Assembly: GCA_037176885.1 (NCBI GenBank)
Contig: JAWWNJ010000056.1
Span: 744,001 to 808,000, forward strand
Direction of reading: 5' to 3'
Source of the DNA: Favolaschia claudopus
Lineage: Eukaryota > Basidiomycota > Agaricomycetes > Agaricales > Mycenaceae
DNA: 64,000 nt
Each line of letters starts with the position of its first letter. Within the stretch, counting starts at the first letter, position 1. Below are positions 43,991 through 56,200 of the stretch, piece after piece. The position numbers and the translations under genes were made by a program. The notes beneath the pieces were generated by a model. The model made no database searches. It was not told the origin of the DNA and worked only from the letters and a program-made list of their open reading frames with translations.

Positions 43991-44789
43991 TATGTATGTC
44001 AGCGGAGAAGCCAGGTGTGATGCAGCGCGACACACCGAAGTACATGGACTAAGACGGACGCAGCCTGACTGGGCTGGGGACAGGTCCGTTATATCATTGG
44101 GGGAGCTTGCTCCCCCCTTTTGTCTGAGGTTCCCGAAAAGTGGATGGCTGTGCAATGTGCCTACTCTCCCACGGGTACGCCATCAGCTGTGATCTCCCAC
44201 GGGTACGCCATCAATATGTGATGGAGGCTTAGACTCAGACCTGAGACGAGTTCGGAGTGGCCTCAAGTTGGCCTCAAGGTGGCCTACTGTACAGCGGTGC
44301 ACTCAGGGAAAATGCAGTCAAGGAATACTCTCAGCCAAGGGCCGGCATCAACAGGAAATCAAGTATAAGGAGTCATCCCGCCCTTAAAGACACCACATGG
44401 CACAAAGGCAGCTGCAGTCGAGTTCAATTCACACAATTCCGAAAAAAAAAATCAAAGACACCTGGCCAGCAGTCAAAACTGCACAAATTCCTGTATTCAG
44501 CTCATGGTAGCAGATTTCACCGGGACTGCAACAGTAATACAAAAAAGATGCCTTGAGTTGTGAATCGAAGGCTGATCTAAGGACAAAACTTGGCCTCTCA
44601 GTCTAACTTCTGAGATTCTCAGGTCGAGAGATAGCTTTCTTTTTTCCATTGGACTGATGCACAGTTTTGATTTTTTTTGTCGTACTTCTGTGTAGTCTGG
44701 ACGGAATTAACGCAAGCTCCCCCTCATCTGTAAGCCGGGCACCGGCATTACAAGACATAGTTTGTACTGTGGTGGAGCAGGCTCGTAGG
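43991..44789. repeat. dispersed GGGGGAGC repeats, inverted copies; no gene
   Basis: 44090-44130 is an inverted copy of the 34350 palindrome repeat (CATTGGGGGAGCTTGCTCCC). 44703-44760 is an inverted copy of the 32629 family. The remainder has no coding features. CTCCCACGGGTACGCCATCA is directly repeated near 44170 and 44200. Confidence 0.55.
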
Positions 44790-46866
44790 TGGAAACACTG
44801 TCTGAGCCTGTGAAGACAGTGTGCCGTTTTGTGACAGCGGCAGAGAGGGCGGATTTTGATCCGAGCCTTTCTCTTTGCTCGACCACCATCATCAACTTCA
44901 CCCGGCCTGCTCACTGGCTCTCAGAAGCTCCATCTTCACGGCACATCGCTTCTCTTCGTTTCTATCGATTACCCTGGCACTAGCACTCGTCCTCAAGCTG
45001 CGACGCTCTCACGGACTCCAACTGTCCGTCACTACAGCTCTCAACTCTTCTCCCGATCCTTTTCTAGTATTCTACCTTCTCGCATCCAATCTTTTTCCTT
45101 TCAAGCAGCAACCCTCGTCGACGCCTCAACCGGGCTGTTGACCGTAGACCACCGACATCCCCAGCCATCCTCCCCGGATTTTACTCGCTATACCGACAAC
45201 GACTCTCGCGCACCTCCTCTTCGACCCCTGTCTCACACTCTCCTACCCTCCTCGTCTGACTGTATACACTCTCCCCTACTCTTCACCGCGTTCCTGACGC
45301 TGTAAACTTACCCCTATTGCTCACCGCATTCCTCCATATCCCTGCGACGCTTCCCGTCTCTCGACTTCTCCGCACAGTTCCGCAACTTTACACGTCGGCT
45401 CATGTCACGCCTTATCTCTCTCGGAGCTTCTCGCTCGCAAACCCCACTTTTCATAATCAAGCCGTGCGTATCGGACCACCGAGTCTGGAAATTCTACTCC
45501 ATCCATTCTATTCTATTCTATTCATTCTTCACGTTCACTCTTTACAATTCATGTCTACGACTCACAAAATTCTTGGATCACCTTCACAATCTCCCGTTCA
45601 CGAGTCTCGACTTGCATTCACGTTCACGGTCACGACTTCCCGCTACCCGCAGTCCCGGTCTTTAATTCACGAATCCCTGCGTTGCTGCGGGTCTAGCCTT
45701 CGCGCTGAGGTTCACGCTTCACGAATTCACGTTATGATTGACGACTCACGTTCACGAACTTCACGAATTCCTGCATATTGGCAGGTCCAGCATCCAAGCT
45801 GAAGATAACGATTCACGAATTCCTGTGTCTTCGCGGGTCAAACCTTTGAGCTCACGGTTCACGCTCACATTCACGAATTCCCGCATTCCCGCGGGTCCAG
45901 CCTTCGCACTGATGTTCACTTTTCAAGAATTCATGATTCGCATTCACGAGCCACGATTCACGTATTCAGCAATATTCTCGTCTCATGTTCAAAATCCACC
46001 TATTTGGTTCGTGCCCCCAGTCTTCCAGCTCACAATCACGTTAACAATTCATGGCGCACATCGCATGGATTCGTTTCGTTTCAACTTGCATCCATTTCTC
46101 CAAACTTATGCTTGCGATTCCCGTCCTCTCGCCATGCTCTGCACATTTGTCAAGGGGCGTACTCGTTTGCGCCCGATTCCTCATGTTCACATCCGCATGT
46201 GTTCTGACCGTCTTCGGTATATTTGGCTCGTGCCGAATTTTATTCTCCTGTACTAGCTCTGCTACCATCTGCCTTCCTTACATTCGACCTCAAATTTTTA
46301 TCTCGGGCCTCGTGTTGTCCATCCAAGATATACTCGATCCATCCTCCCGCCTTTTCAAACGCTGAATGCACGTTCCCGATATCAAGACTTCATTCCTTTC
46401 ATCACCTCTGCCAACAGACCTGGCGTATTTTCAAGGCCTTCTTTCAAGACCAACTTTTCTCAGCTACGTTTACGATCACGCTGCCATATCCGAAGCCATA
46501 ATTGAAATTCCTACCACTTCCAAGTTTCCAGCCCAACATCAAATTACGTCTCGACCATTCAAGTTGATTCACGATGCGATCCCAACCCGAAATGCAACTC
46601 ATCATTTCGTGTGTCGAATTTTCTCTCACGGCTCTCCATCTCCATCTCCCGTGGATTCAAATTTTTCAATTCACAAAGTTTGGGCTCTATCCGTTTCCCA
46701 ATGACGTTCTGCATCGCTCCTAGCCCGTCGCAGCCTCCCTCGCCACGCTGCATCCCCAACGCCCGGGAATTCAATTCACGAACTCTGGGCTCTATTCGCT
46801 CTGATATGCCGATTCGCGTCACGTCGAGCCACTTTCAACTTAACATGGGAAATCCATTTTCAAATA

Positions 46867-47412
46867 TGGTTGCGGACCGAACTTCGTGACAAGTCGCAGT
46901 CCCAATTTGGTAATTGATACTGTCACGTCGGTTTTCATTGAGACATCCTGGGATTGTGTAAATAGCATTGCAAGAAGGTAATCTACAAACGTACTGGAGC
47001 AAAACTTCGAAAAATCGGTTTTCCATGTTTTGCACGGCAATTTCGCGCTTTTGATTGCGGATCACTCGGACCGGTGGCTGTGCAGCAGCATCAATGTCGC
47101 CTGGTCATTCCCGATTTCTTGGTCAAGAGATTTCACTTTCACTGTGGGGTCCGGAAGAAGGGGTTCGGGATTGCAGAGGCAGAATGGCAGAGAAAAACTT
47201 GATTAGCTGCCTCAAATTCGTGAGTTTAGTACACACAATTTTGGTTTTTCGCTGTTCAAATTTCGCGTTTTGTAACCCTAAGTTAAGAGTACCTCCGATT
47301 CCTCTGAAATAAAAATTTCACCTATAAACCATACCCTAGTTCCTGCTAAATCTCAAATCCCGAAGGATTTTGAGCAAAATTGCGACTGGTCATGAAGTTT
47401 TGGCCGCAACCA
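46867..47412. mobile_element. TA-flanked MITE, copy 2 (family of 4539-5103)
   Basis: 546 bp, ends TGGTTGCGGACCGAACTTCG and the inverse of TGGTTGCGGCCAAAACTTCA, TA at 46865-46866 and 47413-47414. Interior aligns with copy 1 (AACTTCGTGACAAGTCG, GTACACACAATTTTG, TTCCTGCTAAATCTCAAATC). Confidence 0.85.
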
Positions 47413-49335
47413 TACTCCTTCGCGCCATAACCAATCGCTCAGTCGAATTCGGCTTTCAATTTCGAACTTCCGATCATAAAGGGTACCCTTCATTTCAACT
47501 CACGCATTTATTTACTTCGATTCTCTACGCCAATCACCTCACCAACCGGGTTCCTGTTTCATATTGGCTTCATGGCCACGCTCTCCATGTCCGTCTACAT
47601 AGATTCCAGCTCTGCCAATTCAAACTCACATCTTCAGCTGACGTGCTCCCAACGTCGGAATACATTCTACGTCTTCGCAAGACCCCCTGCAGTTTCTACA
47701 TCTCAATTCAACCGTCCACGCATTATCAACAGTCCATAAACTCAAGTACATCGATGTCCATTACCTTTTGTTCCTCTTGCGTAAACTGAGACGAAGGTAC
47801 ATACGTTCCGCTGCAAACCGGTCTCTACTCCTCTTCTCCTTCGTGGCCAACATCGAACCTCGTCCTGTAACACCAAGTGCAACAACACCAAATCAACTGC
47901 GTTAAACGCTTATTCACATGTAACCAATCTCCCGTTCCTGTCAGGCACTGAAAGCAACGAATCCAAATACACGAATCGCGTCTCTGACGTCGAAACCAAT
48001 TCTACCACACACTATTCAAGTCACCTTAGCGCTTCAGAAATTCAACTCATACTGCAATGCCTCAACCTGGACGGTCCTATTATCCGTGACCACATCTCCC
48101 GTTAGCCAATTTGCCTCTCGATAACGCAATAAATTCATTCCGTTCTCATTTCATGACCGGTTCAACCTTGCACATTCCCGTCGCATTCCACAAACTACTA
48201 CTTATCGCCATTGAACCACACTCCATTTTCATCCACCAATCGCTTTCGCTCATTCTCAAATCACTCGCTCTTACTAAGATCACCTCGAACGTGGCATAAA
48301 ATCGCTGCCGCCACATTGACTTTCTAAACCTTTCAGATCCAAACTCACGAATATCATCTATAGTCCAATCGCCCTTCTCTTGGTTACAGTACCTATTTCG
48401 CAATCAAGTAATTCGCAAAAGACATGTCATTTCTGCCTAAACGGTATGTACATTGCTACTGTGCGCAAATCGTCATGCGCGAACCATGTGTCAACTCTAA
48501 CTCTCCGAGTGGAGTTTTCTACCTGCGGGCCGCGCTCAAGCTCTTCACGTCCGCATTTCACAACTTGCAATTTGTTCCACACCTCACGTCAACTAATTCA
48601 ACTCTTAAAAACATCTGGATCGTCCTCCGGATCTTGATCCAGTACTCGACTCAATTGGTCGAACTCAAATCTACTCGAATGATCCCAAATTCTCGCGGCT
48701 CCACCATACCACATCGAATTTTTTTGGCTTTGACCCAATCCGTCGCATTCCACTTGAAAGAGAAGCTATCGAAATCGTTTCACTTCGCGATATTCAGGCT
48801 TACTTTGCCGGCGGGCTGGTCCCCGCATCAAATCAATTCCATCACGCTGATTTCTTCTTCCCGCTAGGCCGTTCCACGGATCATCAAGGATCAATCATGG
48901 TCCAATTTTTCATCACTTCCACAATTCTCCTCGACGACGCATTGTTTTCGACCATCGCAATAATTTATTACCTATTGGCAAGTCTCCAGCACACAACAGC
49001 TTACAGCCGTACAGTTACTCACCGCTTAATCTTTCAACCTCACACTTACCGCTCTCCGGACTAAGTACTTTTTCGGGCACCTGCCACCAATTCCATCCGA
49101 CACCTAATTCTAGTCGACTTGCGACATCAACAGCAACGAAATTGTCTCGCCTACTCACTCCGTGTTCACTTAAATTTCTTGCTTGACATATCTAGTTCAA
49201 GTCAAATTTTCACTCGGCACTCCTTGCCACATCCTGTTGATCACTCAACACACTTGATTGAAGTTGAAAATCCGGAGCCGCCTTCTGTGGGTTAGCCGCG
49301 GGCGCTTGGGGTGCCCTCGTCTGGGCGTCTCTTTT

Positions 49336-49445
49336 TGGGTTCATCCTCATGCACCCCATCGCCCCACGGCCTGGGCGCCGGCGGTTCATCACCGCTGCGT
49401 GTTCCCCGCACCCACACCTAGGTGGCTGTCCCCTTCCTGAACTGA
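49336..49445. repeat. direct repeat that preserves the empty gypsy insertion site
   Basis: Matches 49747-49856 over about 110 bp (TGGGTTCATCCTCATGCACC onwards). It continues past CCTGAACTGA directly into ACGAAGCAAAGAACAAAA, which in the other copy lies 10 kb away after the 3' LTR at 59931. It therefore shows the site before insertion, with one ACTGA. Confidence 0.85.
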
Positions 49446-49851
49446 ACGAAGCAAAGAACAAAATGGAAACACTGTCTGAGCCTGTGAAGACAGTGTGCCG
49501 TTTTGTGACAGCGGCAGAGAGGGGCGGATTTTGATCCGAGCCTTTCTCTTTCCTCGACCACCATCATCAACTTCACCCGGCCTGCTCACTGGCTCTCAGA
49601 AGCTCCATCTTCACGGCACATCGCTTCTCCCGCCCACCCTTCCCTCTTTGGTTTCACTATGACACTCATTCAACACCCATAACTCACGAATCCGTGGTTC
49701 CCGCAATTTTCAAGAATTTCACGGAGGCAGCCACTGAGTGGGGCAATGGGTTCATCCTCATGCACCCCATCGCCCCACGGCCTGGGCGCCGGCGGTTCAT
49801 CACCGCTGCGTGTTCCCCGCACCCACACCTAGGTGGCTGTCCCCTTCCTGA

Positions 49852-49856
49852 ACTGA
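49852..49856. repeat. target site duplication ACTGA (left)
   Basis: Matches 59926-59930 after the 3' LTR. Confidence 0.9.
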
Positions 49857-50111
49857 TGTAACACTATCATTTTTCTTTTATCTCGTGACCGTGTTGTACT
49901 TAGACTTACATCCACTTCCCGCTCCGTTTACATTATCCTGCGCTCATAGATGATCTCATTCCGTCTTTGTTTTACTTATTACTTGTTATAAGTACTCAGA
50001 TGTATTAGCTACAATTCTTTGGTGAATCTAGAACTTAAACCAGTCACTCTGTTCGCCACAAACCAGCTCTCGTGTGCCGAAACTCTTGCCTTACGGTAAA
50101 CTTTCGTCACA
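49857..50111 (+). repeat. 5' LTR of the gypsy element
   Basis: 255 bp, TGTAACACTATC... to ...CTTTCGTCACA. Read side by side with 59671-59925 I see no difference. The LTR must hold the promoter and polyadenylation signal; I do not assign a start site. Confidence 0.95.
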
Positions 50112-50287
50112 TATTTTTGACTTCTAAATAGTATCTCTGCTTCTCGTCGCCGCTTGCTCTGGTTAACCGTGGTCTGATCAACCGCTGCTACCGACTTCGA
50201 CGACGACCATCTCACCAAAGTTTCTCTCGTGTCTCATCTCTTGTCTCAAATCTCGCCTCCTGCTTCTTACTTTTTTCTCTCATCGCA

Positions 50288-53200
50288 ATGGCTCAATATC
50301 TTCGTGGTCGCGGACGTTCCCCAATTATCACTCGGGCTGCTACTCGGAACTCTCGTCCATCTCACGAGGAACGCACTGGCCTTGGTGCGTCTGGTTCTTC
50401 TATCTCTTCTTCTTCCTCTAGTTCCGAGCATCGCGCTCCCGAGCATTCCGCTCCCATGCCGGCTTTGGGTTCGCCCAAGCCGCGCAGCGTTACGCCTGAG
50501 CTGTTATTCAGCCGGGTTGTTTCTGCTTCACCACCCACTCGGGCGGTTAGTACCCCACCTGCTCAGGGGGTGGAAAATAGAGCTTCTCCTTTGGAGGAGA
50601 GCTCTGAGCTGTTGCTTGTCCCGTCGCTTGATAGCAACGTGGATTTTGGCATTCTCGACGCAAATGCGAGCGAGAAAGGCGAGACCTGGACGCAGGTGAC
50701 TCGCGAGACTTCTAAATCTCACAAGGAAGATAAGAAGTCGGTTGGAGTGGATCTTAATCGGTCCACCTCGACTTCTACTTCGCCGATTGAACGTGCGACT
50801 AAAGAAATGAGTTCTAAGGAACTCAGGCAGATTGGCAAGCGCTATTTGCGCATGGCCAAGGCTGCTGAGGAAAGCCGCCGTACCTCTCATGTATCTGACG
50901 AGGAATTGGTTTCCTTTGCGTCAGATGATGACGGTGAAAAAATTGCGAAAGTTAAATTGAATGACTTTAACTCACCTCGTTCGGCAGGCCCTCAGGCTCA
51001 ATCTACACCTGCGCCTACTCGGAAGGTCGAGATTCGTTCGGCTTCCTCCTCGGATAGCGAATCTTCTCGGGGTGAAGGACCTTCGAAGCCGAACAAGGGT
51101 AAAGGACCGGACCCACTTAACTGGGGTGCGGTCGATTGGTCGGATCAGTTCTCAGAGGCTGATCTTGACGCACAACGCGCGGCATTCGCTAATTTTGAAG
51201 AAATTAAGCGTATCAAGAAGGAGCCTATCACAACTCCTTCTGACTTGTTCCAGGATTTACCTGCGAATAGTGTCTCTTCGGATAGTTCATCCACTACTGT
51301 TGTAATAGACAAACCTGAATATAATTCTCCTCCCCCCATTTCCGTGTCTGGCCAGACATCCATTTCGATATCTAATGAAAAATCGAACCTTCAGAAGCGT
51401 CTGAAGGAAATTAAGCTTGAGGAGAAGCGTCAAAAGGACGCCAAAATAGCGGAAGATAAACGCACCGCTAAGTTGCTTCGAAAGAAGCAAGCTAAACAAG
51501 TCAGAAACCGCTCGAAGGAAGCGGTTGAAGCAAGCATTGGGAAGGAAATGCGCACCAAGAAACCTGGTAAACAGGATAAGAAGCGCTCTGATTCCCCCCC
51601 TGCTAGACCCCTTGTGGGCGGCACATTTATCGACAATGTTATTCGCGAGGCTGCCGCTCGGAATACTTCTCCACCTTCGTCGAGTTCGAGTTCCTCGAGC
51701 TCTAGCAGCTCATCGAGTTCGAGCTCGGATTCCTCCGATGATGATTCGTCTGATTCGGGTGACGAGTCCAGCACCTCGGAGAGCTCATCAAGCTCTGAAG
51801 GGAGTGGCTCCGATTCTGGAAAGTCTTCGAAACGGCGTCGTAAATCGACCCATAAACATAAACATAGCCATTCCCGCAAGTCGCGGAAATCTAGCAAATC
51901 ACGACGTGCAAAAGGTTACCGCCGGTCGAGATCAAAATCTCGACGGACTACCAAAATGACCTTGAAACCGGTCCCACCTACCAAATATGATGGATCAGTT
52001 AATTCGTATGCATATTTCCGGTTTGTTCGTGAAAGCACAAACTATGTTACAATGGGCAAAGTTCCAAAAGAGGACCAGATTTTCATTATCAGCTATTTCA
52101 TGACGGGATCAGCTGGCGAATTTTACGAACGGAAGGTTGTAAAAAATGAAAAACACTGGATCTTACCGAAATTCTTCACTGAACTTCTGAATTATTGTTT
52201 CCCTAAGGACTTCAGGTTGAAACAACGTATCAAACTGAACGGACTTTACCAAGGTTCAAAATCAGTAACTGAACATATTGCAGAGTACGAGCAATTACAT
52301 ACCATGATTGGGTTGCCGGATGACCAGGAGAAGGTTACCCGTCTTTGGTTGAGCTTGCGCAAGGACATCAAAAGGGAGATGTCTCGTCAAAAGCTTGATC
52401 CAGAAGTATCATCGTGGGACGATGTCGTGGTTGAAGCTGAACAAGCTGAAAAATTACTCGGTAGACCCGAGGATGACAAGCCGAAGGCAAGCGCAAGCAA
52501 ACCTTCTACCTCCTCGATGAAAAACTCCACTCGTGGACGTGGTGGTCGGTTCTATAAGAAGCCGGTGATCCAGACTTCATCTGTGAAGTTGAACTCACCT
52601 AAACCGAACAACGAGAAGGCAAAGCCTTCTAATAACAACCAATATAAGGGAAAACGAACTTACCCTGACCGGAAATTGTCAACGAAACGTCGAAACGAAC
52701 TGATGGCTGCTGGCCTTTGCTTGAACTGCGAAGAAGCAGGCCATATGGCTCGCAATTGTCCTAAATTGACGAGCATGAATTCAAATCAGAAAGGAAAACC
52801 TCCGGGGTTTGGCGCGCATGGTGTACGAATGCGTACTGCGAATGAATCAGCGCTTTCAGCATCGACTGAAGTATTAGAAACCTTACCTGTAGGGTCTGCG
52901 GCTTTCCGTATGGAAGCTGAGGAGGGCGGGAACCAGGATTTCAAAATTTTGGAAACCGTCAACTCTCACCCGGAAAAGCCGCGACCTATCGGCGATTTAG
53001 TGGCTCGATTCGTTCGCATTGTACTGCAGGAGGCTCAGCCTTACCCTGGAGACGCAGAGGTTCAAGAAGAATCTCGATTCCAAGTATACGAAACTTCGGA
53101 AACTGAATATGTCGTTATCGACAATGCAACCATGGAGGATGTGATCCTACCAATGGAATTTTTGTTTGATGAAGACTTCAAGATTGGTCTCTGGTATGCT

Positions 53201-56200
53201 ATTGAGCGCCAGATCGCCATAGGACTTGATCCTGATGATGTCGAATGGGAAGACCGTTATACGGCGGAAACCGACGACATGTTTGCAACGATGGCAACAT
53301 TTATCTTGCAGGACGTTGATCAAGAAATTGACACTCCTATGATCAAAGATAATAAGATTCGTGTCGAAGCCTTCGATGAAGACTCGTACATTGTCACCAG
53401 CATATTCAGGAATGTTGAACCGCAAATTCTACGCAAAGAATCCCTGCAAAACCGAGACTTTGATCTCTCGGCCTGGTATCTTGAGAAATTTGCGGATTTA
53501 CCTTCCTATTCGGATTCGGAGACATCTAGTTCGTCTGGATATGAACCCAGTGAATCGGAAGACGAGTTCGCTGACCTGCCTGAATTATTCGAGACAAGTG
53601 GTTCAGAGTACGAGTCAGATTCGGACTCGAATGATGAGGAGTTTGATCTACCTCGTTGCTTCAGAATTCCTGGATTTTGCGATGAATCTGAAGGACAAAT
53701 TGAACCTGAAGAAGTTGAGGACTTACCTGGTCAAGAAAGGACCACTCCAACGACGTCTGAAAACTCGGATATGCCAGACTTAATGTCGGTTAGCGACTCG
53801 GACTCTGAAATTGATGAGTTTGATGATTTTGATGATGAAGACGAACCTGAGTTTAACTCGGTATTGAGACTTTCAGGGAGTCCCGGAGAGACGCTGGATG
53901 ATCGTCTGAATCTCCTCTGTGAGGTCCTAGACTTACAGGATATTCCATCATCAAATTCGAAAAATAAACGACTTCGAACCGATCGCATTGGTGATCTTGT
54001 AGCGGAGGGCGCATGTGCCGTTCTTGAATTTCTACAGCCTTATCCGGGCGATGAACTTGTCGAAATAGACAGACCTTGCCGGGATAGACGTCGTTTCTAT
54101 CTTGATCAAGTCGTAGACCGGCAGTGGATCGTTTGGGATGAATATTTCCATGAGATTACGATTGTACCGAAAGGTCGATTATTTGACGAAGAATTCGAAA
54201 TCGCAGCGTGGTACGCCAGTGAGCGGTTGTATCAGCTTGAGAGGGAAGCCGAACCCCCTCGTCCACTTCATCAAGTACCAATTGATGATTTACTCTGCAA
54301 CGGAGCAAATCAGTATTTGAACGAGCGTGTTGAAAAATACCCTGAATTTGCAACTTGCCATGTTCGCAAGAAGTATCCCGGATTATATATCGTCTCGGGA
54401 GCGAACAAACGAGGTTGTCGCTGGCATCTAGACTTGCCAGAGGATTATCTGATGAACTGGAGGTTCAATCTCATCAACTGGATCCGCCGAAAGCGCGGTA
54501 AGATTGAACTTGAAGAGAGTGTTCGGTGGAACACGTTTGATAGCGAAGATGGCTTTGGCTATCTGTATCTCCTCTTCGAGACGTCATATTCGGAACAAGA
54601 AGTTCGACTGTTTGAAGTTATTCAATCAATCGAAATTGAACGCGATACAGTTGAACTTGAACTCGGTAGACGAAGTGTGCTACCTAAGTTATCTTACTTG
54701 TTGAAAATGCTCGCGGATGTACAATCCGATGTTGTGTTGGAACCCTCTCTTCTATACTGTGGCGGAATTCAGGTTCCCGCAGATCAAGTAAATGGAATTT
54801 CACGCACCGCGTGCATGCCGCGAGTTCCTGATAAAATCGTCGCAAAACCGTTGATCATTGTAGTTCATATCAACGGGCACCCAGCGCGTGCACTCGTTGA
54901 TTCGGGCTCGCTTGGGGACTTGATTTCTACTTCCCTAGCAGATCAGCTTCAGTTGAAACGACGAGAATTGGACGAACCAATTGTCCTTCAACTAGCCGTT
55001 CAAGGTTCGAGGTCGAAAATTAATCACTCGGTTGAAGTGAGTTTCAAGTATCAAGACATCAACTGTCCACGTACTTTCTACCTCGCCAATGTGAGTGGTT
55101 ATGACTTGATTCTTGGAACGGCGTGGCTGTTTCAACATCAAGTTAATATCGGGCTCAACCCCGCTCGAGTTTGTGTTGGTAGCGCGAAATGCTTACCTAT
55201 TTCCGGTGTCGCAACGGCGAAGATCTATTCACATTCAGCGGAGTTGGCTGATAATGTGGTTCAATTGGCTCGAGACGAGTTGATGGAATACGCAAAGCCA
55301 ATCTGTAAGAAAGCGGCTGAAACACCTCTGCCGCCTTTGCGTGCAATCAACCATACAATCCCTCTGATTGACGAAAAGAAAATCTTACCTTGGAGACCGT
55401 CTCGGTGTCCAGAGGCTCTTCGTCCTCAATGGGATGAAAAGCGCCGAAATTACTTGAAAACTGGGCGCTGGAAAGTAACTAGTTCAGGAAATACTGTTCC
55501 TATGTTGTTAATTCCGAAAGCGAAGACAAACCCGCCGAAGTTACGCACTGTGGTTGACTTGCGAGCGCGCAACAAAAATACTCACAAGTTATCTTCACCG
55601 CTTCCCGACATGGAAGGTATTTTGCGTCGTGTTGCGCGGTGTAAATATCGTTCGCTGATTGACGGCCAGGACGCATATGAACAGATTCGGATAATTCCCG
55701 AACATGTAGACCGTACAACCGTTACTACTCCTGATGGAAATATGGTCAGTTTGGTGATCCAGATAGGCGATTGCAACGCACCAGCTACGTATCAATCATT
55801 AATGAATTACCTGTTCTCGGATTTCATCGGAAGGTTCATGGATGTGTATCTTGATGATATTATCATCTATTCTGAGACCTTAGACGAGCACATTAGGCAT
55901 GTCAAGGCAATCATCGACGTGTTAAAACGTGAAACACTCTACCTGAGTGAGCATAAACTTCAATTCTTGAAGCCAGACATGAAGGTTCTCGGTCGAATAG
56001 TCGACGATGATGGGATTCGGATGGACCCTGATAAGGTCGACAGTGTAATCAACTGGAAAACTCCAACGAACCGGGACTTACTGCGTGGATTTCTCGGCTC
56101 GATTGGATACCTTGCTGACGATCTGGCTCGAATCCGAGGGCCTATGGGTATCCTCCACGGATTGACTGGGGATACAGTCCCTTTCCGTTGGGGTTATACT

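Larger units (their letters stand above)
44790..49629. repeat. C/T-rich non-coding block between 165-bp direct repeats
   Basis: Direct repeats 44790-44954 and 49464-49629 start TGGAAACACTGTC and end CATCGCTTCTC, differing by a 1-base gap and a few bases. Each repeat folds into ACACTGTCT...AGACAGTGT and CGGAT-TTTG-ATCCG hairpins. The 4.5 kb between them are pyrimidine-rich on the plus strand and carry many TTCACGAATTC-type words (45590-45960). No coding frame is conserved. The MITE at 46867-47412 lies inside. The ends are not TG...CA, so I do not call LTRs. Confidence 0.5.

Noticed and set aside
45317..46704. long plus-strand frames in the C/T-rich block
   Set aside because: They arise from low stop frequency in pyrimidine-rich sequence, are Ser/Phe/Leu/Pro-rich and show no conserved order.
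44790..49629. LTR retrotransposon
   Set aside because: Terminal repeats do not start and end TG...CA, and no target duplication, primer site or polypurine tract was found.
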